This document shows positions 1-6,215 of a DNA stretch of 8,441 bases, one piece after another. The translations under genes were made by a program, and so were the position numbers. Numbering within the stretch: the first letter of the stretch is position 1; each line of letters begins with the position of its first letter. This DNA comes from Clostridia bacterium (GTDB lineage Bacteria > Bacillota > Clostridia > Monoglobales > Monoglobaceae), in NCBI GenBank assembly GCA_017625185.1, contig JAGALN010000024.1, positions 1-8,441 on the forward strand, given 5' to 3'. The notes under the pieces were generated by a model that worked only from the letters and a program-made list of their open reading frames with translations, made no database searches and was not told the DNA's origin.

Positions 1-112
1 ATGTTTTAAATGAGTGTTGAAAATGATACAATATAATTAACTTCGCAATTGTTATATATTGTGAATTATATTGTATTATAGTTTAATCAAAAATTAATTT
101 AGGGGTGAGAAT
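1..112. other. AT-rich foreign-looking segment abutting the broken 3' end of addA
   Basis: I count 17 G/C bases in the first 100, whereas the addA sequence that begins around position 113-118 is roughly half G+C. All minus-strand frames here are rich in stops, so the addA frame cannot continue. The segment has no coding sequence. It holds a long inverted repeat (26-76) and a 10-bp palindrome, AAATTAATTT (91-100). The sharp change in composition in the middle of a conserved domain suggests the terminal region of an integrated element (conjugative element, prophage, IS or MITE) or a chromosomal rearrangement. I cannot see a recombinase gene or the other junction. A contig misjoin is also possible. 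Confidence 0.45.
26..76. repeat. Perfect 13-bp inverted repeat in AT-rich flank
   Basis: ATACAATATAATT (26-38) is exactly the reverse complement of AATTATATTGTAT (64-76). With one mismatch the match extends to 16 positions (26-41 against 61-76). The 25-base spacer contains the palindrome CAATTG (46-51). The stem is too A/T-rich and lacks the U-tract of an intrinsic terminator. An arm-spacer-arm layout of this kind fits a recombinase or repressor binding site, or the subterminal hairpin of a mobile element. That role is inference. Confidence 0.6.
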
Positions 113-3100
113 TATGAGAAATATGTTCCTCCGCCTGTTCTGCCGGAACCCGGTCGGTCTTATAGTCAATCAGAACTACGCCGTCCTCCTCATAAAAGAA
201 GCAGTCTGCAATACCCTGCAGAAGCACGGCTTCTTCCCGGTCTTCCGCCGGCAATGCTTCATGAAACTGTCCAGCAGGAATTTCCATATAGAAATCGAAC
301 TCCCGCTCGGTACGTTCCGCTTTTTTCAGCCGTTGCCCCAAAGGATGGGAAAAGAATCCGAAAATCCCCTTGACAGACACTGCCGATTTCTGCCGCTTGG
401 TAATCAATCCGGCAGATACCATCTCCTCCAGTTGTTCTTCTATCTCAAGCTCGGTATCGGTCCGGGCAAAATCCATATGCTGCATCACATAATGGGTGAT
501 GGTACCTCGTTCTGCGGCACCAATTTCCGTCAATTCACCCAGCACCACATCCCGAGGTTGCAGGACGCCCTTTACATAGTCACTGTCCGGCATATTTCTC
601 CGCTTCAGCTCACTGATAGAGAGCTTCACCGGAATACCCGAAAGCTCCCCATGGGGATATCGGTAGGAAAGCCGTTCTGTCATGTCCAATACAGAATCCG
701 TCTTTTCCGGCAACCTCTCTCCCTCCCGCTCCGGAAGAAGGGCAAGCACTTCCCCATCGGGAACACGATATTCCACCGAAAGGGGAAATTCTATAGACGG
801 ATTCAATGCACCTGCATCTGCAATTTCCCGCAATTTCTCTGCCGCAGGATGAGCAAGCAGGCAGGAAAGGGTCCAATCCCGCATACTCCGCTGTCGGCGA
901 ATCAATCCGGCGGGCAGGGCATCCCCCGCCAAAGGTGCCGCCTTTTTCCAGCCGTCATGCTTGGTTCCAATCAAGGTGGATAAAATCAGTTTCTCCTTGG
1001 CACGGGTTGCCGCTACATAATAAAGACGCATTTCCTCGGCACGGGAATCCTTGAGGATTTGCTCCCGAACCAGCTGTTTGGCAAGGGTTGGGTACTTCAC
1101 CCGGAGCCGGGTATCCACATAGTCCATGGCAATGCCGGCATTCTCATGCCAGAGAATCCCGTTTGAGGCATCCCGTTCATTGAACTCGGTGTCGATATTA
1201 CAAAGAATCACCACCGGGAATTCCAGACCCTTGGATTTGTGAATGGTCATAATCGATACGGTATTTGCCGCATCGGCAAAGTCGGTGCCAGCTTTCATGT
1301 CCGCCTTTTCGCTCCGCAAACTCTCAATATATTCCATAAAGTGGAATAATCCCTGCAGGGAACCCTGTTCAAACTCTTCACCACGCTCATAGAGCAGGTT
1401 CAAATTCCTCTGACGGACTCTTCCGCTTGGCATAGCTCCCACCAACGCCAGGTAGTGGAGTTCATGGAGGATACGGAAGATTAAATGTCCCACGCCATGT
1501 CCCACCGCATCCTTTCGCAGGTCCTCCAGACATTCCAAAAACTCGGCGGCACGGGAATTTCCCTGCTCTGCCGAGGCAATGAGTGCGGTGTAAAAATCCC
1601 CTTTGGCAGAAAGGCGGATGTTCGCCAATTCCTCTGGACTGAACCCAAAAATGGCAGACCGGAGCACTGCCAGCAAGGGAATATCCTGTCTAGGATTGTC
1701 GATAATCTGCAAAAAGCTCAATACCGTCAGCACTTCCAGGGAATCCAGATACTGTTGCCCCACCTCGGAGGCGGTAGGAATCCCGTATCCGTTCAACACC
1801 TGTTCCATCTCGGGAACACGGCTTTTATTCCGGACAAGAATGGTGATATCTCCAAGCCGGACCGGACGAGGCTCCTTGGTTTCCCCATCCGTAACCTGAA
1901 GCTCGCCGCCATCTACCATGTTCCGGATTCGTTTTGCAATGACCTCCGCTTCCATTTGGGGCGCCGACGCATCCGGCCCCTCTTCTCCTTGTTCCTCTTT
2001 TGCCGCCGCAACATCGGTTAGCAAAAGTTCTGTGGTAAAGTCGTCCCCGGTTTCCGGATAGTTCGCACCGGGAATCAGGTATTCCTCCGGCGTATAATCA
2101 AGACCGCCAGTTTCCTCCATCATAATGTTCGAGAAAATACCGTTGACACTGTCCACCACCGTTTTTCGACTCCGGAAATTTTTGAAAAGACGGATACAAA
2201 CGCCGCCGTCTCCTGCCAGATACCGATGATATTTTTCCGCAAAAATATTGGGGTTGGCGTTCCGGAACCGATAGATGCTCTGCTTCAAATCCCCTACCAT
2301 AAAGATATTGGTTTCCTCTTTGGAAAGCAGTCGAAAAATGGTGTCCTGAATGTCGTTGGTATCCTGATACTCATCCACCAGAATTTCCTCAAACCGCTCC
2401 CGCAGCTGCAAAGCAACCTCGGTGGGATTGCCCCGGCGGTCCGAGAGAAGTCCCATCATTTCATGCTCCAAATCCCCAAAATCCAGTACGGATTTTTCCC
2501 GTTTCATGGCGGTATGGAGCCGTTCCAACTGCCGAACCAGCTGCTTGAGCACCTGAACTCTGGAACCGCATAGCAAAATTCGCTCCATCCGCTCCGGGTC
2601 GGTGCCATCCAGAAGCAACCGCAAATCGGTCTGGGATTCAGTAACCAAATGCTTTTTGATGCTGTTAATTCGATTGACAACCTCTTCCTCCAGCCCCGTT
2701 TTCACCGGAGTGCGTGGAACCTCAAACCGTTCCTGACAAGCCTTTAGGACAGCCACCGAGGTTTCCCCCATCCGTGCCGGTTCAAAGGCTTGGAGAAAGT
2801 TCTGCAAAAGTTCCTGGTAATAACTGAAATATTTATGATCAGAGGGGACTTCTGCCTCCACAATCTTCCAGATACGTCGATAGCCGCTCTCCATTTCCGC
2901 AACCAGCTCCCGGCACCGCGCAAGCAGGATTTTTTCCCAATCGGTGCCCGTCAAGCCCCCTGCTTTCTCGGCAATCCGGTACTGCTCCGCAGCATAGGCA
3001 AGCCACTTCTCCGGATAAGCAAGACTCCGACTGAAATGATAGAGCCGCTTCACCGTTTCCCGCAGGGTATCGTCGGATTTGGTGCCTCCATAACCCGTGG

Positions 3101-3581
3101 TCAAATCCCGGAAAGCTTCCTTCTTCCCAATCCGCTGATAGTACCGTTCCAACACCCGGTCCAACGCCTGATTCCTAAGAACCGCATTCTCGGTTTCATC
3201 AATCAGGGTAAAATCCACCGGCAGGTCGGTTTTGTGGATATTATTCTGGAGCATGGTCTTACAAAAAGCATGCACCGTAGAGATATGTGCTGATGATACC
3301 ATCAGGAGCTGATCCCTAAGCCACCGATTATCCGGCTCTAGCCGGAGCCGTTCCTCCATGGCAGTGGCAATTTTCCGTTTCATTTCTGCCGCCGCTGCCT
3401 CGGTAAAGGTCAGTACCAACAAACGGTTCACGGGGACAGGATTCTTCGCATCACAAATCCGGCGGATAATGCGTTCGACCAACACCGCTGTCTTACCGCT
3501 GCCCGCTGCCGCCGCAACCAGAATATTGCTACCTCTTTGTTCAATCGCCTGAAGCTGTTCCGCTGTCCAGCTGACTTCCAT
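99..3581 (-). CDS. addA: ATP-dependent helicase/nuclease subunit A (AddA), 3'-truncated
   Basis: AddA is the 3'-to-5' UvrD-like helicase and nuclease of AddAB, which processes double-strand breaks for RecA in the cytoplasm. Visible motifs in order: Q-motif Gln9, Walker A AAAAGSGKT (24-32), Walker B DEYQD (403-407), GDLKQSIYRFR (430-440), NFRS (468-471), TIHKSKGLEF (779-788), RLYYVAATRA (852-861). The RecB-family nuclease follows: His1030 in RGTITH, Asp1126 in GIAD, and Asp1139/Lys1141 in DYK. The protein then ends at residue 1160 with an off-family tail after EEHIS. Known AddA proteins are about 1200-1240 aa (B. subtilis about 1232) and continue for some 60 residues, including a QhxxY nuclease motif, which is missing here. 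Helicase activity should be intact, but nuclease function and stability are doubtful. The start ATG has a purine-rich GAGAGGGGG stretch just upstream. addB is not adjacent; the divergent neighbour is a reductase gene. Confidence 0.93.
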   Translation of the reverse strand: MEVSWTAEQLQAIEQRGSNILVAAAAGSGKTAVLVERIIRRICDAKNPVPVNRLLVLTFTEAAAAEMKRKIATAMEERLRLEPDNRWLRDQLLMVSSAHISTVHAFCKTMLQNNIHKTDLPVDFTLIDETENAVLRNQALDRVLERYYQRIGKKEAFRDLTTGYGGTKSDDTLRETVKRLYHFSRSLAYPEKWLAYAAEQYRIAEKAGGLTGTDWEKILLARCRELVAEMESGYRRIWKIVEAEVPSDHKYFSYYQELLQNFLQAFEPARMGETSVAVLKACQERFEVPRTPVKTGLEEEVVNRINSIKKHLVTESQTDLRLLLDGTDPERMERILLCGSRVQVLKQLVRQLERLHTAMKREKSVLDFGDLEHEMMGLLSDRRGNPTEVALQLRERFEEILVDEYQDTNDIQDTIFRLLSKEETNIFMVGDLKQSIYRFRNANPNIFAEKYHRYLAGDGGVCIRLFKNFRSRKTVVDSVNGIFSNIMMEETGGLDYTPEEYLIPGANYPETGDDFTTELLLTDVAAAKEEQGEEGPDASAPQMEAEVIAKRIRNMVDGGELQVTDGETKEPRPVRLGDITILVRNKSRVPEMEQVLNGYGIPTASEVGQQYLDSLEVLTVLSFLQIIDNPRQDIPLLAVLRSAIFGFSPEELANIRLSAKGDFYTALIASAEQGNSRAAEFLECLEDLRKDAVGHGVGHLIFRILHELHYLALVGAMPSGRVRQRNLNLLYERGEEFEQGSLQGLFHFMEYIESLRSEKADMKAGTDFADAANTVSIMTIHKSKGLEFPVVILCNIDTEFNERDASNGILWHENAGIAMDYVDTRLRVKYPTLAKQLVREQILKDSRAEEMRLYYVAATRAKEKLILSTLIGTKHDGWKKAAPLAGDALPAGLIRRQRSMRDWTLSCLLAHPAAEKLREIADAGALNPSIEFPLSVEYRVPDGEVLALLPEREGERLPEKTDSVLDMTERLSYRYPHGELSGIPVKLSISELKRRNMPDSDYVKGVLQPRDVVLGELTEIGAAERGTITHYVMQHMDFARTDTELEIEEQLEEMVSAGLITKRQKSAVSVKGIFGFFSHPLGQRLKKAERTEREFDFYMEIPAGQFHEALPAEDREEAVLLQGIADCFFYEEDGVVLIDYKTDRVPAEQAEEHISHNSHP

Positions 3582-3611
3582 CCTCTTGCCCCCTCTCTAT
3601 TCCTTCCTTTT

Positions 3612-3640
3612 AGTTTACCATATTTGTCCTTTCTTTGCAA
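3612..3640 (-). promoter_or_regulatory. Candidate addA promoter
   Basis: On the minus strand TTGCAA (3640-3635) is followed, after 17 bases, by TAAACT (3617-3612), about 30 bases before the addA start. Both boxes deviate from consensus, so this would be a weak sigma-A-type promoter. It lies close to the stronger divergent promoter of the reductase gene. Confidence 0.4.
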
Positions 3641-3647
3641 CAAGAAC

Positions 3648-3676
3648 TTGTGTTTCTAGTCTGGTTGTGATATAAT
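3648..3676 (+). promoter_or_regulatory. Promoter of the SDR gene (extended -10)
   Basis: TTGTGT (3648-3653), a 17-base spacer and a perfect TATAAT (3671-3676) preceded by TG at 3668-3669 make an extended -10 vegetative promoter. Transcription should start near 3683, which would place the stem-loop at 3683-3704 at the very 5' end of the mRNA and leave a leader of about 57 bases. Confidence 0.75.
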
Positions 3677-3682
3677 CATATC

Positions 3683-3709
3683 GGACCGTCGAGGACGCCG
3701 GTCCCTACA
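3683..3709. repeat. REP-like palindromic element in the SDR 5' leader
   Basis: GGAC (3683-3686) pairs with GTCC (3701-3704), and CGTC (3687-3690) pairs with GACG (3694-3697). The loop is GAG and a CCG bulge lies at 3698-3700. The minus strand of this unit starts GTAGGGACC and ends GGTCC. From memory, short G+C-rich palindromes beginning with GTAGGG are dispersed between genes in many gut Clostridia. Only one copy is visible here, so calling it a dispersed repeat is inference, while the hairpin itself is directly seen. Confidence 0.5.
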
Positions 3710-3739
3710 TAGGTCAACGAACACAAGGAGGAGCACCCC

Positions 3740-4441
3740 ATGAGAAATATATTGATTACCGGGGCGTCCCGGGGGATTGGTGCGGCAACCGCACGACTTT
3801 TTGCCGAAAAGGGCGATAATGTTTACCTGAACTATCGCACCGAGAAGCAAAGGGCAGAGCAGCTTGCCCGGGAAATTGGCGGGGTTGCCGTCTATGCCGA
3901 CGTGGCAGATTCTGTACAGGTGGCAGAGATGCTGAAGCAGCTTCCCGGCATCGATGTGCTCATCAACAATGCCGGCTTTGCCCAATTTGGGTTTTTCGAT
4001 TCCCTTTCCGATACGGATTGGCATCGAATGTTGGATGTAACTCTATCCGGCGCCTTTTATTGCAGCCGGGGTGTTCTCCCCCATATGATTCATCAAAAAA
4101 GCGGTGCTATCGTGAATGTTTCCTCTATTTGGGGCATTACCGGTGCCGCCTGCGAGGTTGCCTATTCCACTGCCAAAGCAGGGTTAATCGGTATGACCCG
4201 TGCCCTTGCCAAAGAGGTAGGCCCCTCAGGAATTACCGTCAACTGTGTGGCACCCGGAGTCATCGACACCGATATGAATGCCACACTGGACAAAGAAACC
4301 CTGACGCAACTTATCGAAGAAACTCCCTTAGGACGGTTGGGAACTCCCGAAGATATCGCCAAAGCGATTTTCTATCTGGCAGAACAGGACAGCTTTATAA
4401 CCGGTCAAGTTTTGAGCCCCAATGGGGGAATTATGATATAA
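3740..4441 (+). CDS. SDR family oxidoreductase, FabG/YmfI-like (possible EF-P 5-aminopentanone reductase)
   Basis: Classical short-chain dehydrogenase/reductase of 233 aa with a Rossmann fold. Seen: cofactor loop TGASRGIG (7-14), Asp54-Val55, NNAG (76-79), catalytic Ser128/Ser129 region, YSTAK with Tyr142 and Lys146, and the PG motif (172-173). Arg11 and Arg33 suit NADPH. The usual catalytic-tetrad Asn in the 'VNLxGxF' segment is Thr101 here (DVTLSGAF). The signature SSIWGITGAACEVAYS and the ending ITGQVLSPNGG recall B. subtilis YmfI, which reduces 5-aminopentanone on EF-P Lys32, more than the fatty-acid enzyme FabG. No fab or plsX/acpP genes are nearby, which also argues against a fatty-acid role. 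AAGGAGG (3725-3731) lies 8 bases before the ATG. The gene is monocistronic, with its own promoter and terminator. The SDR call is secure, but the substrate is inferred. Confidence 0.9.
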   Translation: MRNILITGASRGIGAATARLFAEKGDNVYLNYRTEKQRAEQLAREIGGVAVYADVADSVQVAEMLKQLPGIDVLINNAGFAQFGFFDSLSDTDWHRMLDVTLSGAFYCSRGVLPHMIHQKSGAIVNVSSIWGITGAACEVAYSTAKAGLIGMTRALAKEVGPSGITVNCVAPGVIDTDMNATLDKETLTQLIEETPLGRLGTPEDIAKAIFYLAEQDSFITGQVLSPNGGIMI

Positions 4442-4452
4442 AACGAACAACA

Positions 4453-4484
4453 AAAAAACCGATTCCGTACGGAATCGGTTTTTT
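4453..4484. terminator. Bidirectional intrinsic terminator (perfect 32-bp palindrome)
   Basis: The 32 bases are their own reverse complement, centred between 4468 and 4469. AAAAAA plus CCGATTCCG is mirrored by CGGAATCGG plus TTTTTT. The G+C stem with A-tract and T-tract terminates the SDR transcript on the plus strand (12 bases past its stop) and the convergent rpmE transcript on the minus strand. Confidence 0.93.
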
Positions 4485-4497
4485 GTTTGCAATGTAA

Positions 4498-4701
4498 TTA
4501 CTTGTCCAGACCAAAACGCTTTCTGAACTTATCAACACGGCCGCCGGTATCTACCAGCTTCTGCTTACCGGTGTAGAAAGGATGACATGCAGAACAAATT
4601 TCGATACGGATGTCTTCCTTGGTGGAACCGGTCTCAATCACATTACCGCAGGCACACTTAATTGTGGTCTCCTTATAATCGGGATGAATACCCTGTTTCA
4701 T
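4498..4701 (-). CDS. rpmE: 50S ribosomal protein L31, zinc-binding (C+) form
   Basis: L31 is a 67-aa protein that bridges the large-subunit central protuberance and the 30S head. It begins MKQGIHPDY, the standard L31 N-terminus, and carries the zinc ribbon Cys16-x-Cys18 and Cys36-x-x-Cys39, followed by HPFYTGKQ and a basic C-terminus with [12 protein letters not shown]. All four cysteines mark the zinc-dependent paralogue rather than the zinc-free one induced by Zur under zinc limitation. The start is ATG at 4701. An in-frame TTG 18 bases upstream is unlikely because the ribosome site GAGGTG lies between the two. The gene has its own consensus promoter and lies downstream of pfkA on the same strand, so some read-through from pfkA is possible. 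Confidence 0.96.
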   Translation of the reverse strand: MKQGIHPDYKETTIKCACGNVIETGSTKEDIRIEICSACHPFYTGKQKLVDTGGRVDKFRKRFGLDK

Positions 4702-4707
4702 GATTTT

Positions 4708-4715
4708 CACCTCTT
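4708..4715 (-). promoter_or_regulatory. Ribosome binding site that sets the rpmE start
   Basis: On the minus strand AAGAGGTG (4715-4708) ends 6 bases before ATG 4701. It falls inside the longer frame opened by TTG 4719, so it selects the ATG and the conserved MKQGIHP start. Confidence 0.85.
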
Positions 4716-4749
4716 TCAATCTATGAAATCAAATCTTTACAATAGTCAG

Positions 4750-4764
4750 GCTTGTTTTACAAGC
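4750..4764 (-). other. 5'-terminal stem-loop of the rpmE leader
   Basis: GCTTGT, loop AAA, ACAAGC on the minus strand form a perfect 6-bp stem with a 3-base loop. It starts at or next to the predicted +1 (about 4765). Such a 5'-end hairpin can protect mRNA from RppH/RNase J. L31 leaders are also known or predicted sites of ribosomal-protein autoregulation in several phyla. I see no further conserved structure that would decide between these. Confidence 0.5.
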
Positions 4765-4771
4765 GTGAAAC

Positions 4772-4800
4772 ATTATAGCACATCCCGAAAGAAAATGCAA
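4772..4800 (-). promoter_or_regulatory. rpmE promoter (near-consensus, extended -10)
   Basis: On the minus strand TTGCAT (4800-4795), a 17-base spacer and a perfect TATAAT (4777-4772), with TG one base before the -10, give one of the strongest promoters in the window. This suits a ribosomal protein gene. Transcription should start near 4765, giving a leader of about 64 bases. Confidence 0.85.
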
Positions 4801-4812
4801 GCCTTTTTTTAA

Positions 4813-4830
4813 AATTCTTCAAAAAGAATT
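4813..4830 (-). terminator. Weak A/T hairpin at the pfkA stop codon
   Basis: AATTCTT (4824-4830 on the minus strand) pairs with AAGAATT (4813-4819) around a 4-base loop and overlaps the pfkA stop codon. In the direction of pfkA transcription it is followed by only a few T and then an A-run, so it is a poor terminator. pfkA transcripts may read into rpmE and stop at 4453-4484. Confidence 0.3.
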
Positions 4831-5929
4831 AGTCACCCAAGCAAATTCCGATTCTCCGGGCAGTTTCAACCCAGTAGCTATCCTCTTCCACTGCCTTGTT
4901 TTTACCAATGACATTTTCCAGAGAGTCGTAACTCAGCTCCGCACCCTTTAAGGTTACCATGTTGCCAAACTTACCCTCCATGAGCAGATCTACCGCATAA
5001 GAACCATACCGAGTGGACAGAATCCGGTCATTGGCAGTAGGAGTACCGCCTCTCTGAACATGACCTAAAATGGTAGCACGGCTCTCCAGACCTGCCAGCT
5101 TTTCCAGTTGTTCTGCCACAACCTCACCGATGCCGCCCAGACGGATGGGATCGGGACTATCTTCTACTACCTTAGAAACAACAACATCACCATCCAGAGG
5201 CTTTGCACCCTCTGCAACAACCACCAGGGCAAAATTCTTACCACGTGCCCGGTTCGCCTTAATGGCATCTGCTACCTTGTTAATATCATAAGGAATCTCG
5301 GGGATCAATGCCGCATCACAGCCACCGGCAATGGCAGCCGCGATTCCGATAAAGCCGGCATAACGTCCCATAACCTCTACCACGATGGTACGGCTGTGGG
5401 ATTCTGCGGTGGTACGCAGACGGTCAATTGCCTCGGTTGCCGCAGATACTGCGGTATCAAAACCAAAGGTAGTGTCGGTGGATGCCAAATCGTTATCAAT
5501 GGTCTTGGGAACACCGATTACCTTAACGCCCTTTCTTGCAAAGTCACGTCCCGAGGTCAAGGTACCGTCGCCGCCAATGATAACCATGGCGTCGATCCCA
5601 GCCTTCTTCAAATTTTCAACACCTACATCAGACATATCGCCATGATGCTCCACACCGTTTTCGTCGGTGTAAGTATAATCAAACAGATTATCCTTATTGG
5701 AACTATACAAAATAGTTCCGCCTCTGCTAATGATACCGGATACATCCTCAAGCCCCAGCTTCACAAAATTATCACCGCCCAGGAACAGTCCGCGATAGCC
5801 GTGCTTGATGCCAACAACTTCCAGTCCATATTTCTGGATTGCGGTCTTGGTTACCGCACGGATTGCTGCATTCAAACCGGGGCAGTCGCCACCGGCGGTC
5901 ATAACGCCAATTCTTTTAATCTCACTCAT
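4829..5929 (-). CDS. pfkA: 6-phosphofructokinase, group III ('mixed-substrate' PFK)
   Basis: Cytoplasmic glycolytic kinase converting fructose 6-phosphate to fructose 1,6-bisphosphate, 366 aa. Seen: nucleotide loop GGDCPGLN (13-20), IIGGDGT (117-123), PKTIDNDL (141-148) with the catalytic base Asp145, EVMGRYAG, and the sugar-phosphate motif GHVQRGGTPTANDR. Gly122 matches E. coli Gly104, the ATP-type residue (PPi enzymes have Asp). Lys142 matches position 124, where PPi enzymes and group III enzymes have Lys. The Gly/Lys pair and the length of about 360 aa define the mixed group III, where characterised Gly/Lys members use ATP. It is longer than the 320-aa E. coli-type PfkA, partly because of an insertion around residues 84-103, and allosteric control by PEP/ADP should not be assumed. 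AGGAGGG (5943-5937) lies 7 bases before the ATG. It is a single gene, with no pyruvate kinase gene following. Confidence 0.95.
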   Translation of the reverse strand: MSEIKRIGVMTAGGDCPGLNAAIRAVTKTAIQKYGLEVVGIKHGYRGLFLGGDNFVKLGLEDVSGIISRGGTILYSSNKDNLFDYTYTDENGVEHHGDMSDVGVENLKKAGIDAMVIIGGDGTLTSGRDFARKGVKVIGVPKTIDNDLASTDTTFGFDTAVSAATEAIDRLRTTAESHSRTIVVEVMGRYAGFIGIAAAIAGGCDAALIPEIPYDINKVADAIKANRARGKNFALVVVAEGAKPLDGDVVVSKVVEDSPDPIRLGGIGEVVAEQLEKLAGLESRATILGHVQRGGTPTANDRILSTRYGSYAVDLLMEGKFGNMVTLKGAELSYDSLENVIGKNKAVEEDSYWVETARRIGICLGD

Positions 5930-6054
5930 GAAAAAACCCTCCTAAGTTATAACTGACTGATACCATATCTCAAATTTCCACCATCCCGATTTGGGGAAGG
6001 CGTTGTATTTATTTCTTTATTATAAGAATATTCTTTCCTTGTTTTTCTGATAAT

Positions 6055-6086
6055 ACCCGTAAAACTTTTCGAAAAAAGTTCCGGGT
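6055..6086. other. Two-part hairpin between pfkA and its promoter
   Basis: ACCCG (6055-6059) pairs with CGGGT (6082-6086), and AACTTTT (6063-6069) pairs with AAAAGTT (6074-6080) around loop CGAA. On the plus strand a T-rich tail (TTTCTTTT, 6086-6093) follows, so it could terminate plus-strand (antisense) transcription. In the pfkA leader it is a stem-loop without a U-tract. Confidence 0.45.
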
Positions 6087-6089
6087 TTC

Positions 6090-6154
6090 TTTTGCAAGAA
6101 ATTCCGCGTATTCCAAGTTCAGTTTACATGATTTTGCATATTTTTGCAAGAAAT
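6090..6154. repeat. Direct repeat of a 13-mer in the pfkA leader
   Basis: TTTTGCAAGAAAT occurs at 6090-6102 and again at 6142-6154, with start-to-start spacing of 52 bases (about five helical turns). A related TCTTTTGCAA appears near 6317-6326. The repeat may be a regulator site, but the A/T-rich setting makes chance similarity possible. Confidence 0.4.
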
Positions 6155-6215
6155 CTTTTCGCCATTTTAAAAAATATGCGGTTTTTCTATAAAATTTAAC
6201 AAAACCTTTCTATTT

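Larger units (their letters stand above)
5930..6209 (-). other. Long 5' leader of pfkA (about 280 bases), part of a 533-bp divergent intergenic region
   Basis: If the promoter at 6244-6216 is used, pfkA mRNA carries about 280 untranslated bases. The leader is A/T-rich and contains no gene. It holds a two-part hairpin (6055-6086), a repeated 13-mer (6090-6154) and several TTGCAA/TTTTGCA motifs. A second TATAAT on the minus strand (6024-6019) lacks a recognisable -35 box and would shorten the leader to about 85 bases. I recognise no known riboswitch class. The remaining 6245-6462 belongs to the regulatory region of the adaptor gene. Confidence 0.45.

Noticed and set aside
17..82. Promoter-like hexamers (TTGAAA, TATAAT, TATTAT) in the AT-rich left end
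   Set aside because: No pair has a 16-18 base spacing, and such hexamers are expected by chance at 17% G+C.
114..124. ATGAGAAATAT occurs both at the addA junction and at the SDR start (3740-3750)
   Set aside because: An 11-base match with no extension on either side; the surrounding sequences are unrelated, so it is most likely chance.
105..983. Long plus-strand frame (292 codons from a GTG) opposite addA, just after GGGGTGAG at the junction
   Set aside because: It is a mirror frame of a strongly conserved gene, its translation has no recognisable family, and it is rich in Cys, His and Arg as expected for antisense frames. The other long frames opposite addA, pfkA and the adaptor gene are shadows for the same reason.
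4702..4719. Longer rpmE frame starting with TTG at 4719 (73 aa)
   Set aside because: The ribosome binding site lies inside this extension and L31 proteins start with MKxGIHP, which fits ATG 4701.
4829..5929. Pyrophosphate-dependent phosphofructokinase
   Set aside because: Lys142 is PPi-like, but the decisive residue after GGD is Gly, not Asp, which points to ATP use in characterised group III enzymes.
5930..6209. Known riboswitch or T-box in the pfkA leader
   Set aside because: I could not find the conserved core of any class I know (for example no T-box TGGNACCGCG), and no terminator hairpin with a U-tract in the pfkA direction.
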